Source: Paralithodes platypus (taxonomy: Eukaryota > Arthropoda > Malacostraca > Decapoda > Lithodidae). From it: a stretch of 64,000 nucleotides of DNA. Within the stretch, counting starts at the first letter, position 1; every line of letters starts with the position of its first letter. The notes beneath the pieces were generated by a model. It was given only the letters and a program-made list of their open reading frames with translations. It was not told the origin of the DNA and searched no databases. Positions 44,131 through 53,747 of the stretch are shown piece after piece. The position numbers were made by a program, and so were the translations under genes. The stretch spans positions 59,228,407 through 59,292,406 of the forward strand of contig CM064502.1 of assembly GCA_032716605.1 (NCBI GenBank), in the 5' to 3' direction.

Positions 44131-44300
44131 AGTGGCTCCTCCTTCATTGACGAACTGGCTTAACAGAGTTATGGCCTCTCTTTGAACTCATGGCTCGCCA
44201 TTTCAAACGGGACATTTGAAATGGCGAGCCATGAGTTCAAAGAGAGGCCATAACTTTGTTAAGCCAGTAAGGCAGTTCGTCAATGATTCCGGGGCCACTA
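44131..44300. mobile_element. 170-bp foldback element
   Basis: AGTGGCTCCTCCTTCATTGA pairs with the end TCAATGATTCCGGGGCCACT. The inner arms (AGTTATGGCCTCTCTTTGAA, CTCATGGCTCGCCATTTCAA) are perfect reverse complements around ACGGGAC. It is a MITE-like hairpin in the last intron of the Beat model. Confidence 0.88.
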
Positions 44301-44354
44301 CTAAATATTAGGTTTTCATTCTTCCCTTCGGGACTCAAACCTATAGTATTTACT

Positions 44355-44406
44355 AAGCAACCTAGAAGGGTCACTAGATCTGTTGTTGCTTGATTTCCTT
44401 TGTACT
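44355..44406 (+). mobile_element. extreme 3' end of the CR1/L2-like LINE (copy 4)
   Basis: AAGCAACCTAGAAGGGTCAC, TAGATCTGTTGTTGCTTGAT and TTCCTTTGTACT are identical to the last roughly 50 bases of copies 2 and 3, with one terminal repeat. A very short 5'-truncated insertion, ending 37 bases before the last exon's acceptor. Confidence 0.85.
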
Positions 44407-44443
44407 AACCAACTAACCTTGTACTTCTCCGTGGGTGACGTAG

Positions 44444-44541
44444 GCAACCCACTATCCCTGGCCCTACAAGCCCTGGTGGTAGCCTTGACTCTGCCTCCAG
44501 CCCTCACCAGACTGACCACCCAGGTGGGGCACCACAGCTGA
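44444..44541 (+). CDS. candidate last exon of the Beat-like gene
   Basis: After GTGACGTAG the frame required by the previous exon (phase 1) reads G, NPLSLALQALVVALTLPPAL, then TRLTTQVGHHS and a TGA at 44539-44541. The leucine/alanine/valine-rich stretch at the extreme C-terminus could be a membrane-anchor or GPI-attachment signal, which several Beat proteins carry. However, it is followed by 11 polar residues, which is atypical for GPI signals. CTAAC branch-point-like motifs occur at 44404-44418. The pyrimidine tract is weak and no poly(A) signal was found close by, so the true end could lie elsewhere. Confidence 0.5.
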
Positions 44542-44648
44542 TCACCCCCAGGGGAGGAGGGGTTACGCCACCACCACAACATACACCCCGGAGAAGCCCC
44601 TTGGAGTGTGGTGGAATACATTAATTAATAGGGAAAAACCGGCCCATC

Positions 44649-44982
44649 TTAAGGGGAGGTTTTTAGTTTGTTCCCTAGACTTCCAGCAAGCTTAAAATTA
44701 GATCCCCTAGACCCCCTTTCAAGATAAATGTGTACATTTTTCGGCAGAAAAATTTCCCGGCCGAAGGCCGGTTCCTCTTAAATTACAGGCTCGCTATCGC
44801 TCGCCAGGAAAAATCTACACCTAAATTGCACGAAAAGTCTTAAAATTGACAGAAATGGGAGGAAAGTTCAAAAATCACCTAACTAAAGGGGCAAACGTCT
44901 TAAAATCTCAAAAGCAACGGGGCTAAACATGAGGGAGAAAGGGGTCCAGAAAGAGATCCCTCAACTGGAAATCTCCCCTTAA
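44649..44982 (+). mobile_element. TTAAGGGG MITE
   Basis: Complete copy from TTAAGGGGAGGTTTTTAG to GGAAATCTCCCCTTAA, about 100 bases after the Beat stop codon. Confidence 0.93.
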
Positions 44983-45055
44983 GGGCCATTAACGATACAC
45001 ATTAACTAACCCTCAAACTTATAAGGGCTCAATTAACCCTCTCCTTAAGCCGGTA

Positions 45056-45258
45056 TCACACGAGAGCTTTTATAGTCAACATTCAATGATCAACATTTCT
45101 GGAATATTTTGCACTGGTATCGGAAACTAGACTTTTTTGTTTTTGTTTTTTTGTTTTTTTTAGGTGACCGAAATATTGTAATGGTTGACCTCCTAAGCTG
45201 CCAGACCAGTGTTGAGGATAAATGTTGAGTGAAAAAGCGCTCGTGTGATACCGCCTTT
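45056..45258. mobile_element. Harbinger-like MITE, second copy
   Basis: AGCCGGTATCACACGAGAGC to GCGCTCGTGTGATACCGCCT with TAA on both sides. The interior aligns with 17876-18066 (GGTATCGGAAACTAGACT, GCCAGACCAGTGTTGAGG), apart from a T-rich insertion at 45134-45162. Confidence 0.8.
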
Positions 45259-45363
45259 AATAATTAACCTCTTCCGTACCGTCGACGCCTTTTTTACATT
45301 TTAATCTAGCTATATTTAGACGATTTTGTGGAGTTTAGGAAGGATCTGTGGCAGTGAAAAGGG

Positions 45364-45699
45364 TTAAGGGGAGGTTTTTAGTGTGTTCCCTAGACTTCCA
45401 TCAAGCTTGAAATTACACCCCCTTGACTCCCTTTCAAGATAAATGTGTACATTTTTCGATAGAAAAATGTCCCGGCCGAAGGCCGGTTCCTCTTAAATTA
45501 CCGGCTCGCTATCGCTCGCCAGGAAAAAATAGACACCTAAATGGTACGAAAGGTCTTAAAAGTGACATAAATGGGGTGAAAGTTCTTAAAATCGCCAAAC
45601 TAATGGGGCGAATGTCTTAAAATCTAAAAAACAATGGGGCTAAGCATGAGGGAGAAAGGGGTAAAGAAAAAAATCCCTCAAGTGGAAATCTCCCCTTAA
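45364..45699 (+). mobile_element. TTAAGGGG MITE inserted in a TTAA site
   Basis: A 336-base reference copy. Terminal TTAAGGGGAG and CTCCCCTTAA are inverted repeats. It sits in the internal TTAA of the hairpin MITE: AAAGGG-TTAA on the left, TTAA-GTGAGATAGTT on the right, versus the empty AGGGTTAAGTGAGATAGTT at 22402. Duplicated TTAA is the signature of piggyBac-type transposition. No transposase is encoded. Midway is the CGGCCGAAGGCCGG palindrome, followed by GGCTCGCTATCGCTCGCCAG. Confidence 0.95.
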
Positions 45700-45752
45700 G
45701 TGAGATAGTTGGAAGCCTGTTACACGCTTGAGGCTCTTGTTAAACTGAATAA

Positions 45753-45855
45753 AATAGTCTAAATAGTCTAAATAGTCTAAATAGTCTAAATAGTCTAAAT
45801 AGTCTAAATAGTCTAAATAGTCTAAATAGTCTAAATAGTCTAAATAGTCTAAATA
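45753..45855. repeat. 9-bp tandem repeat
   Basis: About 11 copies of TAAATAGTC, expanded from the TCGTCTAAA segment of the hairpin MITE. Confidence 0.95.
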
Positions 45856-46077
45856 ATGATGGAATATAATAAAAAGACGTCACCATCCCATTAATTTGTT
45901 TCTGGTTACTACTAATCGATTGTACTCTGATTAGGGAGAATCTCTAGCAATTATAAGGCTTGGAACTATCTCAAATCGACCCTTTTAGCTACCACAGCAC
46001 CTTCCTAAGCTTCATAAAATCGTCTAAATCTAGCTAGAATAATGCATACCAAACGTCGCTGGTAGAGAATGGGTTAA

Positions 46078-46255
46078 GGGACAAAGGTCATTAACGATAA
46101 GGTCTTTCGCGGGGTTTTTCCTCATATTTTTCAGCTTAAATTTCCAGAAAGCACAAATATTGAAAACAAAAAATGTAAAGAAAGAATGAAAAAGAATACA
46201 CACTAATGTTAATGATGTTGAATATGCAGGTACATTTTATTTCCATTTATTTTAT
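46078..46255. other. unassigned spacer
   Basis: No gene or element recognised. Confidence 0.5.
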
Positions 46256-46345
46256 ATTTACTCGCTAACCCAAGATTCGAACCCACGACGCCACATACAG
46301 AACTTACACGCTCTAACCATTACACCATCAAGACAGTTACAGGTT
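46256..46345 (-). mobile_element. tRNA-like SINE head, inverted
   Basis: The minus strand reads AACTGTCTTGATGGTGTAAT, GGTTAGAGCG (A box), then GTGGGTTCGAATCTTGGG (B box). Confidence 0.75.
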
Positions 46346-46465
46346 CAGCCCATGAGTGTGTTCAGAAAATTTGGACTGAATTATATGAGTAAAACGCCGC
46401 GGGAGACTTATTGTAAATGACCGTGCCGTATGTTACCCTTGCCGATTGATACGAATGTCCCCTTA

Positions 46466-47209
46466 AGCTGCTGTCTGTACTGGCGACGTCTTTTACTTCT
46501 TACTCTAGCTATATTTAGACGATTTTATGCAGTTTAAGAAGGATCTGTGGTAGTAAAAATGGTTGCTGTTGTTGTTGTCGTTCCCCAAGCTGCCTGGCCG
46601 AACAGCCCCAAGGCCCCGAGCAAGGCCAAGGCCATAACCGAGCGCCCTCACAGTACCCTCCCTGCCGACCACAATAAAGCCTGGGTGACCGAAGCCACTC
46701 CATGGCGGAGAGCTGAGGAGGCCGCGGAAACGCCCAGGAAACCAAAGCCCCACCCAGGGCCCTGTGCCCCTCAGCAATTATGAAGAGAAAGTTGAGGGGC
46801 AAAGGAAAAATGTGACGCTTTGGCTTCCAATCTTGGTAGATTGGGAGGTCAATCCACGGAAGAGACGCCGTCACTTGAGATCTAGAAAATATATAAGTAA
46901 AAGGAACAGTCAGAGTAAGCTATGGGTATGCCAGAGATCGCTCAGTTCTCACTCTGATAGACCAGCCCATCACCACATGACTAGAACCCAATCCTCTCAG
47001 CATCAGCTAGGAAAGGCCCTAGAAAGCCGCCTTTGGCGGGGGGATAGCTTCCCTATTTCAACCCCTTTCGGGGTTGGGCACCCGCCAAGTGGTTAAGTGA
47101 GATAGTTCGAAGCCTGGAAGTTGCTGGAGGCCCTTTATTAGCTGAGAAAAATCGTCTAATAGTAGCCAGAATAAAGTTAAAAGGACGTCGCGGGTACAGA
47201 AGGGGTTAA
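46466..47209. mobile_element. hairpin MITE (TTAACCCC family), interrupted
   Basis: Left part to about 46560 (TACTGGCGACGTCTTTTA, GACGATTTTATGCAGTTTAA), right part 47094-47209 (TTAAGTGAGATAGTTCGAAG to GTACAGAAGGGGTTAA). About 533 bases of GC-rich DNA lie between, at the same internal TTAA used at 45364. Confidence 0.85.
46561..47093. mobile_element. GC-rich insert of unknown origin
   Basis: Compositionally distinct from its surroundings. Begins TTGCTGTTGTTGTTGTCGTT, which in reverse could be an (AAC)n retroelement tail, and ends TTGGGCACCCGCCAAGTGG. A 78-codon plus-strand frame and a 119-codon minus-strand frame overlap in the same GC-rich part, and neither matches a family I know. It looks like a 5'-truncated retroelement inserted in the minus orientation, but that is inference. 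Confidence 0.5.
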
Positions 47210-48529
47210 GCTGTTGTCACACGGGAAATGTTAGCGGAGTCTTGGTGTCCGAGTCTGGGTATATGTTGCAAAGTATCTATAGGTAAAACGTTGCCAATAA
47301 AGTGCTTCTCCTCAAATGATGTTTATATTCATTCTGCTAAATTTTTGGATGATATACGGTAGTCGGTTTTATTCCAGCTGATGATAAATTGAATCCCTTA
47401 GCAACTGGTTTCTCGATACTTACTGGAAAAATTTAAATCTGCTATGTTTTTGCCTCCTATTGATGCCTAGTTTTCATAATTACCAAAGCATTTCGCTACA
47501 AAATCAACGTAACAGCCGAGTAACCAAGATTGAAAACTTAGTCATTTACCCTCAGTTGAAATTAAACAGGCTATTGTATACGTTGACTCGGCATACGTGA
47601 CTCCGATACCTTCCTCCGCCAATATTCTCCCTGTGACACACCGGTTATATAGACTCTAGTAACCTTTAGCCCGCTGTATTTAGCTTGTATCCGCCCCTTT
47701 GTAAGTATATATTATCTCGAGCCAGCGTCACGCGAGCTACTTTATCGGCTACTGGTATCGGAGTCTTGAATCCACTACGAGTTATCATAGTATTTTGATA
47801 TTGTTGAGATTCCCTACTAAACCCCAACACTACATTATCATACTAATTTGATTGATTTTGATGTTTATTCTTGTTTTAAATTGGACTGTACACAACTAGA
47901 AGTCCTTATGAACTTGAAATACTGTAATAATAATAATGTAGAATTCTGAGCATATATCTGATTTTATGTAACGAATTCCCTAGGGATTTTGTGAAATCCC
48001 TAGTTACACAGATTCCCTGTAACATATACGAAGTACAGGCATAATGAAAGACAAAATTGACTGATGATAGACTCGATTTTAGCTACTTTTTGACTCGGAT
48101 ACTGTGACTCCGATACTGTGACTCCGATACTGTGACTCGGGTACTGTGACTCGGATACTGAGACTCGGATACTGTGACTCGGATACTGAGACTCGGATAC
48201 TGTGACTCGGATACTGTGACTCGGATACTGTGACTCGGATACTGTGACTCGGGTACTGTGACTCGGATACTGTGACTCGGATACTGTGACTCGGATACTG
48301 TGACTCCGATAATGTGACTCGGATACTGTGACTCCGATAATGTGACTCGGATACTGTGACTCGGATACTGAGACTCGGATACTGTGACTCGGATACTGAG
48401 ACTCGGATACTGTGACTCCGATACTGTGACTCGGGTACTGTGACTTGGATACTGAGACTCGGATACTGTGACTCCGATAAAGTGACTCGGATACTCGGAC
48501 TCGGATAAAGCGCTCGTGTGACACCGACT
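47210..48529. mobile_element. possible Harbinger-like element with expanded interior
   Basis: GCTGTTGTCACACGGGAAAT at the left and AAGCGCTCGTGTGACACCGA at the right are diverged inverted ends, each next to TAA. The interior (47365-47430) shares TAAATTGAATCCCTTAGCAA-type sequence with the fragments at 14.5 and 31.2 kb. The right third is the 14-bp minisatellite. Confidence 0.5.
48091..48506. repeat. 14-bp minisatellite
   Basis: About 29 copies of GACTCGGATACTGT, with GACTCCGATA and GAGACTCGG variants in a partly ordered pattern. The same GACTCCGATAC motif occurs once at 47607, inside the presumed host element. The 174-codon minus-strand frame is a repeat translation. Confidence 0.95.
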
Positions 48530-48615
48530 TAAGGGGTAACCGCTGTAAAATATATTATAAGCTTGACCGTCGTTAACACATTGATAGGTTTGCTACTGCC
48601 CAATACCCTAGCTCT

Positions 48616-48951
48616 TTAAGGGGAGGTTTTTAGTTCATTCCCTAGACTTCCATCAAGCTTAAAATTACTCCCCCTTTACCCCCTTTCAAGATAAATTTGT
48701 ACATTTTTCGGTAGAAAAATGTCCCGGCCGAAGGCCGATTCCCCTTAAATTACAGGCTCGCTATCGCTCGCCAGGAAAACATCGACACCTAAATGGCACG
48801 AATGGTCTTAAAATTGACAGAAATGGGGCGAGGGTTCTTAAAATCATCAAAATAATGGGGCGAACGTCTTAAAATTAGAAAAGCAATGGGGCTAAACACG
48901 AGGGAGAAAGAGGTTCAGAAAAAAATCCTCCAGGTGGATATCTCCCCTTAA
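48616..48951 (+). mobile_element. TTAAGGGG MITE
   Basis: Complete copy, TTAAGGGGAGGTTTTTAG to GATATCTCCCCTTAA. Confidence 0.93.
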
Positions 48952-49165
48952 TTAACCCCTTGAGGACATGACACGTTTTAGCAGTATATTCTGGCTATCA
49001 TTAGACGTTTATATACAGCTTAGGAAGGATCTGTGGGAATGGCAAGGGTAAAGGCTATCTTGATCAACCCTCTGACTTCCATATACCATTCCTAATCTGA
49101 TTACAGTCGTCTAATGATAGCCAAAAAACAGAAAATGTGTGCGTCCTGGATCCTCAAGGAGTTAA
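48952..49165. mobile_element. hairpin MITE, TTGAGGA subfamily
   Basis: TTAACCCCTTGAGGACATGA to GGATCCTCAAGGAGTTAA, with arms TATTCTGGCTATCATTAGAC and GTCTAATGATAGCC. It directly abuts the preceding MITE (CCCCTTAA then TTAACCCC). A relative is at 56744-56955. Confidence 0.85.
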
Positions 49166-49508
49166 TAGTAGTAGTGGTAGTAGTACAGGCGCGCATAATA
49201 GTTCGTGAGCCTTATACTATGCTCCTCATTGTGCAATACTATGTGTACGATAACAGATAAACTCCAATATGTTGACAGGATGATCTTAAACACCATATGA
49301 GGAGGAGCACTTTATTGACAACGTTTCGCATGTACAGTATGTGTGATTGGCCTAAGGAAGCATCCATTATACGCATGCATCCCAAAATATCTCTACACCT
49401 TTATAATATCAAGGGTATTAAATAGGTGGATATAGGTAGGTATATACTGTATATTCTGCCCTTATAATGAAATGGGCTTATTACTCGTGTATACCTGAAG
49501 CCTTAAAG
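49166..49508. other. unassigned spacer
   Basis: Contains GGAGGAGCACTTTATTGACA, an inverted trace of the 28-bp unit at 54.2 kb. No gene recognised. Confidence 0.5.
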
Positions 49509-49672
49509 ATATAGACTGGTTGCAATAAGCCTTAAATCATAAATAGACTGGTTGCAATAAGCCTTAAATCATAAATAGACTGGTTGCAATAAGCCTTAAA
49601 TCATAAATAGACTGGTTGCAATAAGCCTTAAATCATAAATAGACTGGTTGCAATAAGCCTTAAATCATAAAT
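49509..49672. repeat. 32-bp minisatellite
   Basis: Five copies of ATAAATAGACTGGTTGCAAT plus AAGCCTTAAATC with almost no divergence. Confidence 0.95.
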
Positions 49673-49728
49673 AACAATGTACATAAAGACGGTATTATAG
49701 CACTATTATAGCACTATTTATCCCTAAG

Positions 49729-49914
49729 ATGAAACGAGCTTTAATGTATGGAAAGACTATAGAAAAATTACGAGAAATATGGGTTGGAAAAATGAGAAAT
49801 CGATTACACAACCCGATGTTAATAAAGGGATGGCTCGGCGCGTCCCAAATAGGACTCGGTGTTGCCAATTTTGCTACTTTTCTGCTAGGTCAAGATGTGT
49901 TTATTTCAATCTAG
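49729..49914 (+). other. short open frame, unknown
   Basis: A 61-codon ATG-started frame of ordinary composition (MKRALMYGKTIEKLREIWVG, then a hydrophobic stretch GWLGASQIGLGVANFATFLL). No recognised family, splice sites or promoter. It may be a chance frame or a fragment of an old element. It is listed only because it is not a simple-repeat translation. Confidence 0.15.
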
Positions 49915-49974
49915 AGGCACATTTATACTTCTAGCATTTTAAATCCAGCAATATTCTGGAAATTTTAGCCATTC

Positions 49975-50125
49975 TCTCTCTCTCTCTCTCTCAAGCTCTT
50001 CCCCCACCCACCCTCCCTCTGTCTGTTTCGCCTCCATTTTAAGGTTTTCAAAGACCTCCGCAGAGACAAAAGACTCGATTCTCAAACTTTCCGAAAAATT
50101 ATGGATATCTGAAGGGACCTGGGAC
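49975..50125. other. CT run and unassigned spacer
   Basis: Short (CT)n at 49974-49992. No gene recognised. Confidence 0.5.
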
Positions 50126-50650
50126 GGAGAGATGGAAGGAAGGGAGGGAGGGAGGGAGGAAGGAAGGAAGGAGAGAGGAGGGAGGGAGGGAGGAAGGAAG
50201 GAAGGAGAGAGGAGGGTGAGAGGGAAGGGGGAGAGAGGCAAGGGAGGAAGGAGAGATGGAAGGAATGAGAGGGGGAAAGGAGGAGGGAGGAAGGGGGGTA
50301 AGAGAGGAGGAGGATAGGGAATAGGAGAGAGAAGGAAGGAAAGAGAGAGGGAGGTAGGAGGGAAGAAGGGAAGGAAGGAGAGGATGAGGGAAGAAATGAT
50401 AGGAAGGAAGGGAAGATGGAATGAAGGATAGAAGAGGAGAAGGAAGGCAGGGGGGGAGGGGAGAAAGATAGGATGAGGGGGGGAGGAGGAGGAAAGAAAG
50501 AGAGGGAGGGGAAGAATGGAAGGAAAGAGGGAGAGATATATGGAAGGGGAGGAGAGAAGGAAGGGATGAAGTGAGAGCCTAATAATAAGAAGGGAAATAG
50601 GAGAAGAACGAAAAGCACAGACATACAGAGAGAGAGAGAGAGCGAAAATA
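50126..50650. repeat. GGAA/GGGA purine tract
   Basis: About 520 bases of purine-rich imperfect repeats on the + strand. The 180-codon minus frame is a repeat translation. Confidence 0.9.
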
Positions 50651-51310
50651 AAAAGAGGGAGATCAGAGGGGAAGGAACATGAGGGAACCCTGGTTAGATA
50701 TTAAATTAGTAGAGAGAGAGATAGATAGATAGATAGAGGGGGGGGGGGAAGGAATAGAATCACACACACACACACATAGAGAGAGAGAGAGAGACATTGC
50801 GAGAGAAAAGTAATGGTATAAGCCAAAGAAACAGTGGGATTTTTATATAACAAATACTGTAGCCCAGATAAATTATGACAAAAATAAAGCTGAAAGACAC
50901 GTTAGATAAGAAAACCAAGGAGAGAGAGAGAGAGAGTAGGAAGAATGGAAATATTATTGGATAAAATTAAGAGACAGGCAATTTGACTTTGAAGAATATT
51001 TGAGACGTAGATATTTTTTTTAAGGCAGGAATAAGCTAAAGAAATTGAAGAAACTCATATAGTTGAGAGAGAGAGAGAGAGTTAAAGAGATCTGGAAATA
51101 CAACATACATCGCCATTCTCAATACCAACTTTGTCCCTTTTCCTATTCTCCCTCAAGTTTACAAAAGAATACCCTTAAAGAAAACGAAGATATGGTCATG
51201 GATGGAAAACGGGAAGTTGGGATGATTTTGACGATATAATAATCTTTTTCTTTTTTGAATTTCTCGATAATAGTTTTCTTAGACTTTTTTTATGGTTAGT
51301 TTGAAATAAT
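50651..51310. other. unassigned, short GA/GATA/CA runs
   Basis: Small microsatellites at 50711-50738, 50760-50795, 50920-50937 and 51064-51081. No gene recognised. Confidence 0.6.
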
Positions 51311-51384
51311 ATGGTTTTGAGGCCGATTTGGAGCTTAAAATGTGGAATGCCTTTATTCTATGGATTTATTTCTGTATATCTGTT

Positions 51385-51388
51385 TTTA

Positions 51389-51422
<34 letters not shown>

Positions 51423-51560
51423 ACCCATGTGTATCTATTTGTTTATATCTTCTCGTTGTATCTATTTCTAACAATCTGTTCCTATTTATTTTATCAATTT
51501 ATCCATCTAATAATGTATCTACATCTATCTATATCTATACTGTATATATAATTATTTCCT
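51385..51560. repeat. CTAT-rich imperfect repeat
   Basis: (CTAT)n at 51391-51415 grades into diverged CTAT-like sequence. Confidence 0.75.
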
Positions 51561-51633
51561 CGACTTCTCTCTGTTCGGATTAAAGTAGATGTTCATGGAA
51601 ATCCCGGTATTTATAACCTGGTAGACAGATTAT

Positions 51634-52640
51634 GATGATGCTAGTGATGATAGAGATGATGATAGTGATGATAGAGATGGTGGTGATGATGCTAGTGATG
51701 ATAGAGATGATGGTGATGATGCTAGTGATGATATAGATGATGGTGATGATGATAGTGGTGATAGAGATGATGGTGATGATGCTAGTGATGATAGAGATGA
51801 TGGTGATGATGCTAGTGATGATAGAGATGATGGTGATGATGCTAGTGATGATAGAGATGATGCTAGTGATGATAGAGATGATGGTGATGATGATAGTGGT
51901 GATAGAGATGATGGTGATGATAGAGATGATGGTGATGATGCTAGTGATGATAGAGATGATGGTGATGATGCTAGTGATGATAGAGATGATGGTGATGATG
52001 ATAGTGGTGATAGAGATGATGGTGATGATGATAGTGGTGATGATGCTAGTGATGATAGAGATGATGGTGATGATGATAGTGATGATAGAGATGATGGTGA
52101 TGATGATAGTGGTGATGATGCTAGTGATGATAGAGATGATGGTGATGATGATAGTGGTGATAGAGATGATGGTGATGATGATAGTGGTGATGATAGAGAT
52201 GATGGTGATGATGATAGTGATGATAGAGATGATGGTGATGATGATAGTGATGATAGAGATGATGGTGGTGATGATAGAGATGATGGTGATGATGATAGTG
52301 GTGATGATAGAGATGATGGTGATGATGATAGTGATGATAGAGATGATGGTGATGATGATAGTGATGATAGAGATGATGGTGATGATGATAGAGATGATGA
52401 TAGTGATGATAGAGATGATGGTGATGATGATAATGGTGATGATGATAGTGGTGATGATAGAGATGATGATGATAGTGGTGATGATGATAGTGGTGATGAT
52501 AGAGATGATGGTGATGATGATAGTGGTGATGATAGTGGTGATGATAATGATTATAATGATGCTAGTAATGATAATTGTGATGATATTGATGATAATTATG
52601 ATTATAATTATAGTGATGATAATTGTGATGATGTTAATGG
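51634..52640. repeat. GAT-based compound array, about 1 kb
   Basis: Imperfect trinucleotide array built from AGTGATGATAGAGATGATGG and GATGATGATAGTGG-type modules with regional variants: GCTAGT in the first third, GATAGTGG later and AATGATAAT at the end. Frames of 300 or more codons reflect the triplet period only. Confidence 0.95.
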
Positions 52641-52659
52641 TGAGGATGATAATAATGAA

Positions 52660-52690
52660 AAAGGCACGAAAAATGGGGCGAAAGGTCTAA
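52660..52690 (+). mobile_element. TTAAGGGG MITE scrap
   Basis: GGCACGAAAAATGGGGCGAA only. Confidence 0.4.
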
Positions 52691-52749
52691 AAAAATCATC
52701 ACCGTGCTGAAACGGCTAATAACGATCTTGATAATATTTTTAACATTGT

Positions 52750-52865
52750 CCTTAACACCAATAACACCCCAAATGTAATTAATGAAAGTGTGTGATTCTC
52801 CCAGGATTCGAACCTAGGACATCTCTACAGAACTCTACCATTACACCATCAAGACAGTTATGATA
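52750..52865 (-). mobile_element. tRNA-like SINE, inverted
   Basis: The minus strand reads AACTGTCTTGATGGTGTAAT, GGTAGAG, then CCTAGGTTCGAATCCTGGGA, followed by a tail with TTCATTAATTACATTTGGGG. Confidence 0.78.
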
Positions 52866-52924
52866 AAGAATGCTGATTATAATGCATAGAAACCCACATA
52901 TATATCCATCCATTAACCAACAAT

Positions 52925-53310
52925 TATGATGGATGGGACCTGTTAGCCTTGGTCGGCAACTCATCTAGGGGAGACTTCCTTATACAAATCCGGGTGGATG
53001 GGACTCGTCAACCTTGGTTGGCAACCTGTCTACGGGAGTAAACCTGATACAAATCCGTACTGCTTACCTAAGGGTAAGGCAGGTTAGTGGATGGATTAGC
53101 CGAACACCACTGTAGAAAAATTGTGCTAACAAGATACACAGAGGGCCTCGGAGTCGGACGGATCCTAAATTAAGTGGTCAATCCTGTAAGTCCTTCACTA
53201 AACTGGCTCGGGTTGTCCCTCTCACAGGGAATAGGTCCGCTTGGGGGCATTCTGTGTATGGCCACCCTCGTAAGGGGAGTAAGGCGTCCGGCAATAGATA
53301 GATAGATAGA
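52925..53310 (+). mobile_element. LINE relic with GATA tail
   Basis: Two diverged copies of GATGGGACYYGTYARCCTTG plus GGCAACYYRTCTA lie at 52930-52970 and 52992-53040. A C-terminal coding relic at 53209-53290 (LTGNRSAWGHSVYGHPRKG) aligns with the minus-strand LINE end at 18.7 kb. (TAGA)n tail at 53294-53316. Confidence 0.65.
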
Positions 53311-53480
53311 TAGATGATGATAAAACACACAATGATAATGCATATATACAAAACCCATATATAAATTTCTCCATTGACTGTCTATGGAAGAGGCTTTGTA
53401 TCCTTTACGTCTATTGGAAGGAAACAAAAGACGATCGTATTCTGCCAAAACAAAGCGTTCATAGGGAAGAATGCGACCGA
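53311..53480. other. unassigned spacer
   Basis: No gene recognised. Confidence 0.45.
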
Positions 53481-53486
53481 CATTTT

Positions 53487-53522
53487 TATTATTATTATTA
53501 TCATTATTGTTATCGTTGTTGA

Positions 53523-53568
<46 letters not shown>

Positions 53569-53570
53569 TA
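53487..53570. repeat. (ATT)n microsatellite
   Basis: Two ATT runs, the longer at 53525-53568. Confidence 0.95.
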
Positions 53571-53747
53571 TATTAATATTTTGTATTCAATTAGTTATTT
53601 TACAATTATTTATGAATATACAGTAAATTGATAAACAGTAATTTTGACACTGAATTTTGTTGTTATCACTCTCTCGCTCTCTCTTCAAAACTTCTCCAGC
53701 ATATAATCGAACTCTCCGCAAATTTAAACCCCCCCATTGAACCCACT

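Larger units (their letters stand above)
45272..46077. mobile_element. hairpin MITE (TTAACCCC family), interrupted
   Basis: Left part 45272-45367 (TTAACCTCTTCCGTACCGTC, GACGATTTTGTGGAGTTTAG) and right part 45696-46077 (TTAAGTGAGATAGTTGGAAG to CGTCGCTGGTAGAGAATGGGTTAA) are separated by the TTAAGGGG MITE at 45364-45699. The right part is further expanded by a 9-bp array. Confidence 0.8.

Noticed and set aside
44316..44621. 101-codon minus-strand frame near the end of the Beat model
   Set aside because: It is antisense to the candidate last exon and crosses the LINE tail. No recognisable protein.
46505..46874. Minus-strand frames of 90 and 119 codons in the GC-rich insert
   Set aside because: They overlap a plus-strand frame in the same GC-rich DNA where stops are rare, and no family is recognisable. 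The region is kept as an unknown insert, not as a gene.
48000..48524. 174-codon Ser/Tyr/Pro/His-rich minus-strand frame
   Set aside because: Translation of the 14-bp minisatellite.
51737..52690. 317-codon Met/Val/Ile-rich frame
   Set aside because: It reads the GAT-based triplet array. All frames of a triplet repeat stay open, and no ordinary protein sequence is present.
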